NCBI RefSeq assembly: GCF_007570865.1
Contig: NZ_VLPS01000008.1
Location: forward strand, 186,001-250,000
Source: Atlantibacter subterraneus
Lineage (GTDB): Bacteria; Pseudomonadota; Gammaproteobacteria; Enterobacterales; Enterobacteriaceae
Direction: 5' to 3'
DNA length: 64,000 bases
Below the pieces are notes generated by a model that saw nothing but the letters and a program-made list of their open reading frames with translations, was not told the origin of the DNA and made no database searches. A program made the translations under genes and the position numbers. This document shows, in pieces, positions 47,158-56,560 of this stretch. Each line of letters starts with the position of its first letter. Positions within the stretch are counted from its first letter, which is position 1.

Positions 47158-48762
47158 TTATTCGACAGAAACGTTTTCGAAGTGGTGCTTGCCTAACGGA
47201 TCAACCACATAGCCTTTAACTTCTTTACGCACAGGCTCGTAAACGGTGGAGTGAGCGATGATCAGCGCCGGAGCCTGGTCATGCATCACTACCTGAGCCT
47301 GTTTGTACAGTTCGATACGCTTGTTGTGGTCTTCCGCAGCGCGTGCCGGTTGGATCAGATCTTCAAACGGCTTGTAGCACCAGCGAGAGTAGTTGGAACC
47401 GTCTTTCGCCGCATCGCAGCTGAACAGGGTAGCGAAGAAGTTATCCGGGTCCCCGTTGTCGCCGGTCCAGCCCATCATCACTGCCTGATGCTCGCCCGCT
47501 TTGGCGCGCTTCAGATACTCGCCCCACTCGTAGGTCACGATCTTGGCCTGAACGCCGATTTTCGCCCAGTCAGCCTGGATCATCTCTGCCATACGGCGCG
47601 CGTTCGGGTTGTAAGGACGCTGTACCGGCATCGCCCACAGCTCAACGGTAAAGCCTTCCTGACCGGCTTCTTTCAGCAGCGCTTTGGCCTTCTCAACGTC
47701 ATAGGTGTAGTCCTTAACGTCGTCGTTATAGCCCCACATGGTCGGCGGGATCAGGTTTTTAGCCGCAACGCCAGCACCCTGATAAACCGCTTTGATGATC
47801 GCTTCTTTGTTTACCGCGTAAGTCAGCGCCTGACGCACTTTCACGTCATCAAACGGTTTCTTCTCGGTGTTGAAAGACAGGTAGCCCACGTTCAGACCGG
47901 CCTGCTCCATCAGGTTGATGTTTTTGTCCTGCTTCATGCGCGCGATGTCTGCCGGATTCGGGTACGGCATCACCTGGCATTCGTTTTTCTGCAGTTTGGC
48001 GTAACGCACGGACGCGTCCGGAGTAATGGAGAACACCAGGCGGTCGATCTGCGGTTTGGTGCCCCAGTAGCCTTCAAACGCTTTATACAGAATACGGGAG
48101 TCTTTCTGGTACTGCTGCAGCTGGAACGGACCGGTGCCGATTGGGTTCAGGTCCACTTTCTCCGGCGTACCGGCTTTCAGCATGTTGTCAGCGTACTCTT
48201 TAGAGAGGATCGACGCGAAGTCCATCGCCAGGTCCGCCAGGAACGGCGCTTCCGGGCGAGTCAGCACGAACTGCACGGTTTTGTCGTCGACTTTTTTCAC
48301 TTCAGAAATCAGCGCCGGGAGGCCCATGCCTTCGAAGTATTCATAGCTGCCGCCAGATACTTTGTGGTACGGGTTCTGCTCGTTTTTCTGACGATCGAAA
48401 GAGAACACCACGTCGTCGGCGTTAAATTCGCGCGTCGGTTTGAATTCTTTGCTGTCCTGCCACTTCACGCCCTGGCGCAGGTGGAAGGTATAGGTTTTAC
48501 CGTCTTCGCTGATTTCCCATTTCTCAGCCAGGCCCGGGATCACTTCGGTGGTGCCGGTTTTGAACTCAACCAGACGGTTGTAGATTGGCACAGAGCTGGC
48601 GTCATAGGTGGTGCCAGAGGTGAAAAGCTGCGGGTTGAAGCCTTCCGGGGAACCTTCTGAACAGTAAACCAGGGTTTTCGCTTGTACACTTGCTGCGACA
48701 GTCATCGCCACCAGGCTAAGACCAAATTTCAGCATCCCTGACTTCTTCAAGGAAATACTCAT
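47158..48762 (-). CDS. dppA: periplasmic dipeptide-binding protein DppA
   Basis: A 534-residue precursor (E. coli DppA 535) with signal peptide ending SVQAKTLVYC. Family SBP_bac_5; it has EGFNPQLFTSGTTYDASS near the N-terminus and FSFDRQKNEQNPYH and LNPIGTGPFQLQQY. It binds dipeptides, heme and 5-aminolevulinate, delivers them to DppBC and serves as chemoreceptor for Tap. The ATG follows TTGGAGCAGAATA. First gene of dppABCDF. Confidence 0.97.
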   Translation of the reverse strand: MSISLKKSGMLKFGLSLVAMTVAASVQAKTLVYCSEGSPEGFNPQLFTSGTTYDASSVPIYNRLVEFKTGTTEVIPGLAEKWEISEDGKTYTFHLRQGVKWQDSKEFKPTREFNADDVVFSFDRQKNEQNPYHKVSGGSYEYFEGMGLPALISEVKKVDDKTVQFVLTRPEAPFLADLAMDFASILSKEYADNMLKAGTPEKVDLNPIGTGPFQLQQYQKDSRILYKAFEGYWGTKPQIDRLVFSITPDASVRYAKLQKNECQVMPYPNPADIARMKQDKNINLMEQAGLNVGYLSFNTEKKPFDDVKVRQALTYAVNKEAIIKAVYQGAGVAAKNLIPPTMWGYNDDVKDYTYDVEKAKALLKEAGQEGFTVELWAMPVQRPYNPNARRMAEMIQADWAKIGVQAKIVTYEWGEYLKRAKAGEHQAVMMGWTGDNGDPDNFFATLFSCDAAKDGSNYSRWCYKPFEDLIQPARAAEDHNKRIELYKQAQVVMHDQAPALIIAHSTVYEPVRKEVKGYVVDPLGKHHFENVSVE

Positions 48763-49491
48763 TATTCTGCTCCAATGTGATTTGTGTTGTGTTTACTCGC
48801 CCTGGTCCGTTTTACTTCTCTGCGGAGACGCGTAGGCACCGGGAAAAACTCCGGGTGTGGCTGCGTTACCGTAGCTGTAAACCGAAATACGTTGAGTAAT
48901 TACCGTCAGACCTTTTTTTGTTTTTTACCGGTCTTAACGGAATCTGCCCGAAGGGCAATGTGAGGATGGGGAATCCTTTCATTTGAATGTCTGAGTTGCA
49001 GTACAGATCGTCCATAAAGTGCCCCTCACGCCCTACAATCTGTCAACAGAATGTGAAAACGTCAATACAGGACTCCGTTATTTACAACCGGGGTGAGAAA
49101 CGGCAGACAAAGATTAAAAAAACTTCGCACCGCTATTTCCAGCACGGAAAATTATGCTACCGGCAACCTGGCAGAATAATCGTCTTGCTTCTCTGCTCTG
49201 ACTAGCTATATCCATTTGTTGACGATATTTGAAATTTCTTGAGCAATGGCGAAGATATGAACGCTAAATGCCGAAAAGTTTGTGCCTTTCAGCAAAAAAT
49301 CCTGAGGCTATCCATAAGTAGAGCGGAAAACCCACACCGGCTTTCATAATAAAATTCAATGAAAAATGTCACAAAACGGTGATGACGCGGTAAAAACGTT
49401 GCTAATTATCGATAACGAATTAAGTTCCAGTTTCAGCCGTTTAATTCTGGTAGCCTGATAGCCCTTTATAACGTAATCCGGAGGAAGGTTT
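48763..49491. other. 729-bp dppA-lysR divergent intergenic region
   Basis: Contains the dppA leader and the LysR gene promoter. On the minus strand TTGACA- and TTGACG-like boxes occur near 49040-49070, but I could not settle a convincing promoter pair. A 72-codon open frame at 48987-49205 has no ribosome site or recognisable similarity. No other gene seen. Confidence 0.5.
48779..48797 (-). promoter_or_regulatory. candidate GcvB small-RNA target in the dppA leader
   Basis: The minus-strand leader contains an ACA-rich stretch (AAACACAACACAAATCACA) shortly before the dppA ribosome site. In E. coli and Salmonella GcvB represses dppA by pairing its GU-rich R1 segment to such a CA-rich region. The pairing is inferred, as gcvB is not in the window. 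Confidence 0.5.
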
Positions 49492-50400
49492 ATGCACATT
49501 ACGGCCCAGGCTCTCCAGGTGGTGATTACCACAGCGCGCTGCGGAAGTTTTGCGGCTGCAGCGGAGGAATTACATAAGGTCCCGACGGCCCTGAGCTATA
49601 CCGTGCATAAACTGGAAAGCAGTCTGGGCGTGCGTTTATTTGAGCGCGACGGAAAACAACTGCGCCTGACGGAAGCGGGTCGCTTTTTTATTAAAAAGGG
49701 TGAATTAATCCTGGCGGAGCTGGATGAATTAAGTTTTTCCACCCAGCGTATTTCCGCAGGCGTGGAAACGCGGCTGAGCCTGTCGCTAAATAACATCATC
49801 AGCATGAAGCCGATTTATGAATTATTGCGCGACAGCGAGCGCCATTTTCCCCAAACCGAAATTCATATTTCCATTGATGTGCATGACGGCGTCTGGGACG
49901 CGCTGCTGGATAAGCGCGCGGATATCGCTATTGGCGCGCCGAATTTAAAAGCCGGAAACGAAATTCGCTGTGAAGATATTGGCACTGCGGAATGGGTGTT
50001 CGCCATTAGCCCGGATCATCCGCTGGCCGCGTACCAGCGCCCGCTGCGCTCCGAGGATTTACGCCCGTGGCCGGCGGTCTGTATCCGCGATACCTCGGTG
50101 CGGCTGGAGCCGAAGGTCGCCTGGCTGCTGCGCGGCCAAAAAGCGCTGGTCGCCCCGGATTATCACAGCAAAATCGCCATGCATCTGGCGGGGCTGGGGA
50201 TCGGTTTTCTGCCGTACCACATCTGTCAGCCGTGGCTGGATGACGGGCGCTTAGTCTGCATGACCATCGAAGAAGCCAAACAGCCGACGCCGCTCTATCT
50301 CGCGTGGTCGTCGGAGCATTCGCGCCCCTGTTTTTCCTGGTGGATGGAACAGTTACGCAAGCCAGCTATCCAGCAGCAGTTTTTACAGCCGCTGGCCTGA
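49492..50400 (+). CDS. LysR family transcriptional regulator
   Basis: A 302-residue LTTR with an N-terminal helix-turn-helix (VVITTARCGSFAAAAEELHKVPTALSYTVHKLE pattern) and a substrate-binding C-terminal domain. GGAGGAAGG precedes the ATG. Its end overlaps the convergent DUF2877 gene by 18 bp. Position at the edge of the carbamoyl-compound operon suggests it regulates the DUF2877 and hydrolase promoters in the 51214-51452 gap. Inducer unknown. Confidence 0.9.
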   Translation: MHITAQALQVVITTARCGSFAAAAEELHKVPTALSYTVHKLESSLGVRLFERDGKQLRLTEAGRFFIKKGELILAELDELSFSTQRISAGVETRLSLSLNNIISMKPIYELLRDSERHFPQTEIHISIDVHDGVWDALLDKRADIAIGAPNLKAGNEIRCEDIGTAEWVFAISPDHPLAAYQRPLRSEDLRPWPAVCIRDTSVRLEPKVAWLLRGQKALVAPDYHSKIAMHLAGLGIGFLPYHICQPWLDDGRLVCMTIEEAKQPTPLYLAWSSEHSRPCFSWWMEQLRKPAIQQQFLQPLA

Positions 50401-51213
50401 CAGCGCGCGCAGGGTAAAGAACAGGCCGGTCAACATATCGTGCCCGGACGAATGGCCGTATTCCGCCACGCGCAATAACCGGTGATTCAGCGATAGGTTG
50501 CCAGGCGTGGTCAGCGCCAGCAGCTGCTCGCCGAAATGCCCGCGACAGCCGTAGGACAGCATTGCCCGGCTGATGGTAGTGGTGCGATCCAGCAGAGCGG
50601 TTATCGCCGCCGCCAGGTCATCGGCCCGGCGATGACGCGTTGCTTTCAGCGTAAACAGCATACCCAGCAAAAAATCATCCCCGGAGGGCGTCAGCCCCGC
50701 ACCCGCGCCGATCAGCGTTTTTAGCGCGTCGCCAGGCGTTTGCCCGTCATCATCCAGCCAGGCCGCCAGCTGCCGCACCGCCTGCATCATCCGTTCATTA
50801 CTGCTGTGCAGAATATTCCAGATGCCGTACTCCGGCGCGATGACGGGTAAAAATACCCGCAGCTGTGCCAGTAAGTTTTCCGGGAAAACCGCGTCGTGCG
50901 GCACGCAGGTGGACTGGCAGGGAACGTTCGTCAGCGATAAACGACAGCCCGCAGCGGCAAACGTGCCGTCTGCCTGCCGCCTCAGCGTCTCGCCAGCCGA
51001 AAACCGCGGACGCAAATCCGCGCACGCCATCCGCACCGCGCCAGGGGCCAACGGGGTGTCCTGGGTTAACAGCGTCAATAACTGATTGTCCGGCGTGGTG
51101 AAATTGCAGGCGTGATGAAACACCGAATGCACCACCAGCACCCCGCCGTTCAGCTGCTGCGGTACGCTATCGCACATCACAATGGCCGTTAAATCATTCA
51201 GTTTTCCGTTCAC
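50383..51213 (-). CDS. DUF2877 protein (YlbF/AllH-like)
   Basis: A 276-residue protein of the DUF2877 family; E. coli YlbF has about the same length. Segments GAGAGLTPSGDDFLLGML and LSYGCRGHFGEQLLAL, then GHSSGHDMLTGLFFTLRAL at the end, are the family signature. In E. coli it is encoded next to fdrA and ylbE and is reported as part of the oxamate carbamoyltransferase gene set. Here it is transcribed away from fdrA, sharing the 239-bp divergent region with the hydrolase operon. GTG start at 51213 after GGGGA. Confidence 0.8.
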   Translation of the reverse strand: MNGKLNDLTAIVMCDSVPQQLNGGVLVVHSVFHHACNFTTPDNQLLTLLTQDTPLAPGAVRMACADLRPRFSAGETLRRQADGTFAAAGCRLSLTNVPCQSTCVPHDAVFPENLLAQLRVFLPVIAPEYGIWNILHSSNERMMQAVRQLAAWLDDDGQTPGDALKTLIGAGAGLTPSGDDFLLGMLFTLKATRHRRADDLAAAITALLDRTTTISRAMLSYGCRGHFGEQLLALTTPGNLSLNHRLLRVAEYGHSSGHDMLTGLFFTLRALSGQRL

Positions 51214-51452
51214 GTTTCCCCGCCTTTTTCTATCGCGATCACAAATTCGCGCTTTGCTTTTTCCACGTTTACCGTAATGGTCTATGGGCGATGTTTTCGC
51301 CAGGCCAGAGGCCGCAAGGCCTGAGCCATTGTGCCTGCATTAAAACGCCGCTGCCCTCAGTTTTTTTGAGGGTTAAGCAGAAATCCTTTTTGGGCGCGCG
51401 TCATAGCGCTTTCCTACACTGACCAAAGAACATACACCAGCAAGGAGCAGGT

Positions 51453-52112
51453 ATGAAAACCCTTGATGCACAACCTTTTGCGTATTCGTTCGACCCGGCG
51501 ACCACTGCGCTTATCGTGATTGATATGCAACGTGATTTCGTCGAGCCCCACGGCTTCGGTGAAGCGCTGGGCAATGACGTTTCTCTGCTGCGCCGGGCTA
51601 TTGATCCCTGCCGCCGCCTGCTGGAAGCGGCACGCCATGCCGGGCTGTTTGTGGTCCATACCCGCGAAGGGCACCGCCCGGACCTCAGCAACTGTCCGGC
51701 AGCCAAACTGACGCGTGGCGGTAAAACTTTTATCGGCCAGCAGGGCACCATGGGCCGCATTCTGATTCAGGGCGAACCCGGCCACGACATCATTCCCGAA
51801 CTCTACCCACAGGCAGGCGAGCCGATTATTGATAAGCCCGGCAAAGGGGCATTCTTCGCCACCGATCTTCACCTCATTCTTCAGGCCCGGGGCATTACGT
51901 CGCTGATTATTTGCGGCGTGACCACCGAAGTCTGTGTTCAAACCACCGCCAGGGAAGCCAATGACCGGGGCTATGAAGTGCTCATCCCCGAAGATTGCTG
52001 CGCTTCGTATTTCCCGGAATTTCACCGGGCCGCCCTTGAGATGATCAAAGCCCAGGGCGCGATTGTTGGCTGGGTGAGCGACGCCGACGCCGTTATCGAC
52101 GCCCTGCGTTAA
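51453..52112 (+). CDS. isochorismatase-fold cysteine hydrolase (amidohydrolase)
   Basis: A 219-residue cysteine hydrolase of the isochorismatase superfamily. The catalytic triad is visible: Asp in [11 protein letters not shown], Lys in [11 protein letters not shown] and Cys in [15 protein letters not shown]. The fold includes N-carbamoylsarcosine amidohydrolase, biuret hydrolase and ureidoacrylate amidohydrolase RutB, all of which hydrolyse carbamoyl or amide C-N bonds. AAGGAG precedes the ATG. First gene of the operon with fdrA, DUF1116, arcC, an allophanate-hydrolase-like domain and a permease. Specific substrate not determinable. Confidence 0.88.
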   Translation: MKTLDAQPFAYSFDPATTALIVIDMQRDFVEPHGFGEALGNDVSLLRRAIDPCRRLLEAARHAGLFVVHTREGHRPDLSNCPAAKLTRGGKTFIGQQGTMGRILIQGEPGHDIIPELYPQAGEPIIDKPGKGAFFATDLHLILQARGITSLIICGVTTEVCVQTTAREANDRGYEVLIPEDCCASYFPEFHRAALEMIKAQGAIVGWVSDADAVIDALR

Positions 52113-52182
52113 TCCCTCGCTAAGGCTGTTCTTCTGCGCCGCTCGCTGCGGTGCAGGCACCCTATTATCTCAGGAACTGATA

Positions 52183-53733
52183 ATGAAACTGCATTGCAAG
52201 AGTTACCCCAACCTGTACAAAGACTCGGTTTCTTTGATGCAGGTCTCCGCCAAACTCAACGCCTTTGAAGGCGTAAGCCAGGCCTCGGTGGCGATGGCGA
52301 CCGACGCCAACATCGAGCGGATGCGCGACGCCGGGATGAATGTTGAGATGGACGCGCGCCCGAACGACCTACTGATCGCCCTGATGGCGGACGACGAAAC
52401 CGGCGCGGCGGCGCTGGAGATGGCCGATGCGCTGTTGCGCCCGGATAACAGCCGCGACGGCCAGCAGAGCCTTGAACAGCGCGAGCCCACCAGCATCAGT
52501 ATGGGCGTGGAAGATCAGCCGGACGCCACCCTGGCACTGATCTCCGTGCCGGGCCGCTATGCGGGCGGCGAAGCGATGAAAGCGTTGCAGAACGGCCTGA
52601 ACGTCATGCTATTTAGCGACAACGTGCCGGAAGACGAAGAGCGCGCCATTAAAGAGTACGCTGCCGAACAGGGCCTGCTGGTGATGGGGCCGGACTGCGG
52701 CACCGCTATCGTTAACCACCTGCCGCTGGGCTTCGCCAACGTAATCCGCCCCGGCGCTATCGGCCTGGTAGCGGCCTCGGGCACCGGGCTTCAGGAAGTG
52801 AGCTGCGCCATCCACCATCTCGGCGAAGGCGTTTCTCAGGCGCTGGGTACCGGCGGGCGCGATCTGCATGAGGAGATCGGCGGCCTGAGTATGATCCAGG
52901 CGATCCGCATGCTGGCCGACGATCCCGACACCCGACTCATCACCCTGATCTCCAAACCTCCCGCACCTGCGGTCGCCGGGACGGTGCTGCGTCTCGCCGC
53001 AGGCTGCGGCAAGCCGGTGGTGGTGCATTTCCTCGGGGCGGACAGCCAGGAGATTGCCCGCTATGGCGTAACGGCAGCCAGTAGCCTGCAACATGCCGCC
53101 GCCGTCTCCGTGGCGATGCTGCGCGGCCAGACGCCGCCAGCGCCGGACGATCTGACCGCGCAGCAGCGCGATCGTCTGCGCATTGAAGCCGGGAAAATGG
53201 CCGCCGGGCAGCGTGATATTCGCGGCGTATTTGCCGGCGGCACCTTCTGCTACGAAGCCCAACTGGCGCTGATTGCCACCGGTTTAATCTGCGAGTCCAA
53301 CTCGCCGGTAAAAGGCGCAACGCCGCTTCACGACAGCCACCGCGGCCAGGGCCACAGTTTTGTCGACATGGGCGACGACGAATTCACCCAGGGCCGCCCG
53401 CACCCGATGATCGACCCGACCCTGCGCGATGAGCGCTTAAAACGCGAGGCCGCCAGCCCGGAAACCGCCGTGCTGCTGTTTGACGTGGTGCTCGGCTACG
53501 GTGCCAGCGCCGATCCGTGTGCCGGTCTGCTGCCGCTGTTGCGCGAGGCGCAGCAGAACGCCCAACAGCAGGGCCGCCATCTGCTGATTATCGCTCACGT
53601 TTGCGGCACCGAACGCGACCCGCAGTCGCGCCAGCAGCAGATCGCCGCACTCACCGACGCAGGCGTGCTGGTCGCAGACAGCAACGTACAGGCCGCACAG
53701 ATGGCGGCGTTTGTCGCTCAATTACGGAAATAG
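52183..53733 (+). CDS. fdrA: FdrA family acyl-CoA-synthetase-like carbamoyltransferase subunit
   Basis: A 516-residue FdrA protein (E. coli 555), with a succinyl-CoA-synthetase-alpha-like fold: LVAASGTGLQEVSCAIHHLG and GVSQALGTGGRDL correspond to the nucleotide/phosphohistidine domain, and GATPLHDSHRGQGHSFVDMGDDEFTQGRPHPMIDP patterns are specific to FdrA. In E. coli FdrA with YlbE (and YlbF) is reported to cleave oxalurate to oxamate and carbamoyl phosphate. In this operon it should form carbamoyl phosphate from an unidentified carbamoyl donor. DUF1116 gene starts 3 bp after its stop. Confidence 0.85.
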   Translation: MKLHCKSYPNLYKDSVSLMQVSAKLNAFEGVSQASVAMATDANIERMRDAGMNVEMDARPNDLLIALMADDETGAAALEMADALLRPDNSRDGQQSLEQREPTSISMGVEDQPDATLALISVPGRYAGGEAMKALQNGLNVMLFSDNVPEDEERAIKEYAAEQGLLVMGPDCGTAIVNHLPLGFANVIRPGAIGLVAASGTGLQEVSCAIHHLGEGVSQALGTGGRDLHEEIGGLSMIQAIRMLADDPDTRLITLISKPPAPAVAGTVLRLAAGCGKPVVVHFLGADSQEIARYGVTAASSLQHAAAVSVAMLRGQTPPAPDDLTAQQRDRLRIEAGKMAAGQRDIRGVFAGGTFCYEAQLALIATGLICESNSPVKGATPLHDSHRGQGHSFVDMGDDEFTQGRPHPMIDPTLRDERLKREAASPETAVLLFDVVLGYGASADPCAGLLPLLREAQQNAQQQGRHLLIIAHVCGTERDPQSRQQQIAALTDAGVLVADSNVQAAQMAAFVAQLRK

Positions 53734-53736
53734 ATT

Positions 53737-55140
53737 ATGACTACGCTTTTTCAAAAACCGCTCAACGTGATCAGCCTCGGGCTGAGCAGTTTTGCCGACA
53801 ACCTTCGCGAAGCGGGCGGCGACGTGTTGCACCTGAACTGGAAACCGGTCGCCGACGGCGACGCGCAGGCCAACTGGCAACTCGCCACGCTGCTTAACGA
53901 TCCGCGCATCAACGCCGCCAACGAACAGGCGATTGCCCGCTATCTGGAAGCGCAGCCGGAACTGGTGGGTATCAGCACCGCCAGCGCGGCTATCCCGGCG
54001 CTTAACGGGCAGAAACGTATCCTCCACTCCGGCCCGCCTATCGCCTGGCAGGAAATGTGCGGCCCGGTGCAAGGCGCGATTGCCGGTGCGATTGTTTATG
54101 AAGGCTGGGCCAGCGATGTCGACCAGGCAATGGCAATGGCGGCGCGCGGGGATATCGCCCTGGAGCCGTGCCATCATTACGGCGCGGTCGGGCCCATGGC
54201 GGGAATTATCAGCCCGTCGATGCCGGTATGGGTGGTGGAAAACCGCACCCACGGCAACCGCACCTTTTGTAACTTCAACGAAGGGCTGGGCAAAGTTTTA
54301 CGCTTTGGCGCGAACGGCGAAGAGGTGTTAACCCGCCTGCGCTGGATGGGCGATGTATTAGCCCCGGCGCTCGCTAAAGCGCTGGAAAGCACCGGCAGTA
54401 TTGAGCTGAAGCCGATGATTGCCCAGGCGCTGCATATGGGCGACGAGTGCCATAACCGCAACGCCGCCGCCAGCGGTCTGTTCTTCAAACGCGTGGCCCC
54501 GGCGCTGGCGCGTATCGAAAACGGCCCGCAGGCGCTGGAGTTTATCGCCGCTAACGACCACTTCTTTCTGAACCTGTCGATGGCGGCCTGTAAAGCGATG
54601 CTCGACGCCGCGCGCGATGTGCCGTTCAGCTCGATGGTCACGGTGATGGCGCGCAACGGCGTTAACTTCGGCATTCAGCTTTCCGGCACCGGCAGCCGTT
54701 GGTTCCAGGCTCCGGCCAACCCGGTAGACGGCCTGTTCTTCCCCGGCTTTAGCGTGGAAGACGCCGCGGCGGATCTCGGTGATTCGGCCATCACGGAAAC
54801 CGCGGGTATTGGCGGCTTCGCCATGGCGGCCTCCCCGGCGATAGTTAAATTCGTTGGCGGTACGCCGGTGGACGCCACCCGCCACAGTATGACCATGCAG
54901 GAAATCACCCTGACGCAAAACCCGGCCTTTACCCTGCCCGCGCTTAACTTCGCCGGTTCCGGCAGCGGCATCGACGCGCGTCGGGTGATCGACCGCAATA
55001 TCCTGCCGGTGATTAACACCGGGATTGCCCATAAGCGTGCAGGCGTGGGCCAGATCGGTGCAGGCATCACCACCGCGCCGCTGCCGTGCTTTATCGACGC
55101 CCTCGCCGCGCTGGCAGAAACTCTGGAGGGAAAACCATGA
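53737..55140 (+). CDS. DUF1116 protein (YlbE/AllG-like), carbamoyltransferase partner
   Basis: A 467-residue DUF1116 protein; family signatures are GPPIAWQEMCGPVQGAI, EPCHHYGAVGPMAGI, NRTFCNFNEGLGKVLRFG and QALHMGDECHNRNAAAS. E. coli YlbE (about 420 residues) acts with FdrA. No membrane segments. Its stop overlaps the arcC start (ATGA), so translation is coupled with carbamate kinase, in line with handing on carbamoyl phosphate. Confidence 0.85.
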   Translation: MTTLFQKPLNVISLGLSSFADNLREAGGDVLHLNWKPVADGDAQANWQLATLLNDPRINAANEQAIARYLEAQPELVGISTASAAIPALNGQKRILHSGPPIAWQEMCGPVQGAIAGAIVYEGWASDVDQAMAMAARGDIALEPCHHYGAVGPMAGIISPSMPVWVVENRTHGNRTFCNFNEGLGKVLRFGANGEEVLTRLRWMGDVLAPALAKALESTGSIELKPMIAQALHMGDECHNRNAAASGLFFKRVAPALARIENGPQALEFIAANDHFFLNLSMAACKAMLDAARDVPFSSMVTVMARNGVNFGIQLSGTGSRWFQAPANPVDGLFFPGFSVEDAAADLGDSAITETAGIGGFAMAASPAIVKFVGGTPVDATRHSMTMQEITLTQNPAFTLPALNFAGSGSGIDARRVIDRNILPVINTGIAHKRAGVGQIGAGITTAPLPCFIDALAALAETLEGKP

Positions 55141-56090
55141 GCCAGAAAAAAATCGCCGTTGTGGCGGTGGGCGGCAACGCGCTGATCCGCAGCCGCGATG
55201 CCGTGTCGCTGGACGCGCAGTACCAGGCGGTCAAAGAGACCGCTCACCACGTGGTGGCGCTGATCGAAGCGGGCTGGCGCGTAGTGCTGACTCACGGCAA
55301 CGGCCCCCAGGTGGGGTTCATCCTGCGGCGCAGCGAAATCGCCCGGGATGACGTGCCGGTGGTACCGCTGGAATACGCCGTGGGCGATACCCAGGGCGCG
55401 ATTGGCTTTATGTTCCAGAATGCGCTGTACAACGAGCTACAACGGCGCGGCATCGGCGACACGCCGGTGAGCGCGCTGGTCACCCAGACGCTGATTGACC
55501 CCAACGACCCGGCGTTTAACGCGCCGGATAAACCCATCGGCGCGCATATGGATCGCGACGTGGCGGAAAAACTGGCCGCCAGCCAGGGCTGGAAAATCGC
55601 TGAAGACGCCGGACGCGGCTGGCGGCGCGTGGTGGCCTCGCCGAAACCGCTGCAAATCATCGAAAGCCCGGTGATCCGTCGTCTGCTGGAGGACAACGTG
55701 CTGGTTGTCGCCTGCGGTGGCGGCGGTATTCCGGTTTACCGCAACGAAGACGGCACGCTCAGCGCCGCACAGGCGGTGATCGATAAAGACCGTGCCTCCG
55801 CACTGCTGGCACAGGAATTGAATGCCGACATGCTGCTCATTCCAACCGGGGTGGAGCAAGTGGCCATCAATTTCGGCACGCCGGAGCAGCGCTGGCTCGA
55901 CACGCTAACCTGCGAACAGGCGCAGGCGCTGCTGGATTCCGGTGAATTCGGCGCGGGCAGTATGGCCCCGAAAGTCGAGGCGATTGTCAGCTGGCTACGC
56001 CACGCACCGGGGAAAACCGGCATTATCACCAGCCCGGAAGCCATGGGCGATGCCGTCGCAGGCCGCAAAGGCACGCGTATTACCGATTGA
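55137..56090 (+). CDS. arcC: carbamate kinase
   Basis: A 317-residue amino-acid-kinase-fold enzyme converting carbamoyl phosphate and ADP to ATP, CO2 and ammonia. Features: VVAVGGNALIRS at the N-terminus, THGNGPQVG, CGGGGIPVY, DKDRASALLAQELNADMLLIPT, and the GSMAPKVEA motif near the C-terminus. Start ATG at 55137 overlaps the DUF1116 stop; the open frame upstream is not part of the family. It makes the pathway energy-yielding (substrate-level phosphorylation). Confidence 0.95.
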   Translation: MSQKKIAVVAVGGNALIRSRDAVSLDAQYQAVKETAHHVVALIEAGWRVVLTHGNGPQVGFILRRSEIARDDVPVVPLEYAVGDTQGAIGFMFQNALYNELQRRGIGDTPVSALVTQTLIDPNDPAFNAPDKPIGAHMDRDVAEKLAASQGWKIAEDAGRGWRRVVASPKPLQIIESPVIRRLLEDNVLVVACGGGGIPVYRNEDGTLSAAQAVIDKDRASALLAQELNADMLLIPTGVEQVAINFGTPEQRWLDTLTCEQAQALLDSGEFGAGSMAPKVEAIVSWLRHAPGKTGIITSPEAMGDAVAGRKGTRITD

Positions 56091-56147
56091 TTGCGCACTC
56101 TTTTTCCAACACCAGGGAACCCATTTCTACACACTTAAGGAACAGTA

Positions 56148-56543
56148 ATGATGAACGGCAACATTCTTCTGGCGGTAAACGGCACGCTGATGCGGGGACT
56201 GAAGCTCAACCCCAACATGCTGGCAGTCGGTGCCGAATTCGTCAGCGATGCTAACACCGCGCCGTGTTACCGCTGCTGGACGATCAACGACGACCATCCC
56301 GGCATGCTGCGCACGCCGGGCGAAGGCGCGCGCATCGCGCTGGAGCTGTGGGCGGTGCCGCCCGCCGGGTTGGGTCAAATCCTGCAAAACGAACCCGCCG
56401 GATTGTGCATCGGCAAAGTGGCGCTGGACGACGGGCGCGAGGTGCTGGGGGTGTTAGCGGAGCCCTGGCTGGTTGAAGGTCAAAAGGAAATTACCGAACT
56501 GGGAGGCTGGCGCGCGTACACCGGCCAGCTCCTGGACGAATAA
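56148..56543 (+). CDS. stand-alone allophanate hydrolase C-terminal-type domain
   Basis: A 131-residue protein resembling the C-terminal domain of allophanate hydrolase AtzF (gamma-glutamylcyclotransferase-like fold): LAVNGTLMRGLKLNPN at the N-terminus, APCYRCWTINDDHPGM, VPPAGLGQILQNEP, IGKVALDDGREVLGVLAEP and EITELGGWRAY at the end. In AtzF-type enzymes this domain is proposed to decarboxylate N-carboxycarbamate. As a separate protein in a carbamoyl-phosphate-forming operon its substrate may be a carboxylated carbamoyl intermediate. TAAGGA precedes ATG 56148; ATG 56151 is an alternative. 17 bp before the permease. Confidence 0.8.
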   Translation: MMNGNILLAVNGTLMRGLKLNPNMLAVGAEFVSDANTAPCYRCWTINDDHPGMLRTPGEGARIALELWAVPPAGLGQILQNEPAGLCIGKVALDDGREVLGVLAEPWLVEGQKEITELGGWRAYTGQLLDE

Positions 56544-56560
56544 CAGATAAGGAGAGCATC

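Noticed and set aside
47251-48660. 469-codon open frame antisense to dppA
   Set aside because: Lies wholly within dppA, has no ribosome site or family likeness, and is explained by the codon bias of dppA on the other strand.
48987-49205. 72-codon frame upstream of the LysR gene
   Set aside because: No ribosome site and no similarity; it lies in the dppA control region.
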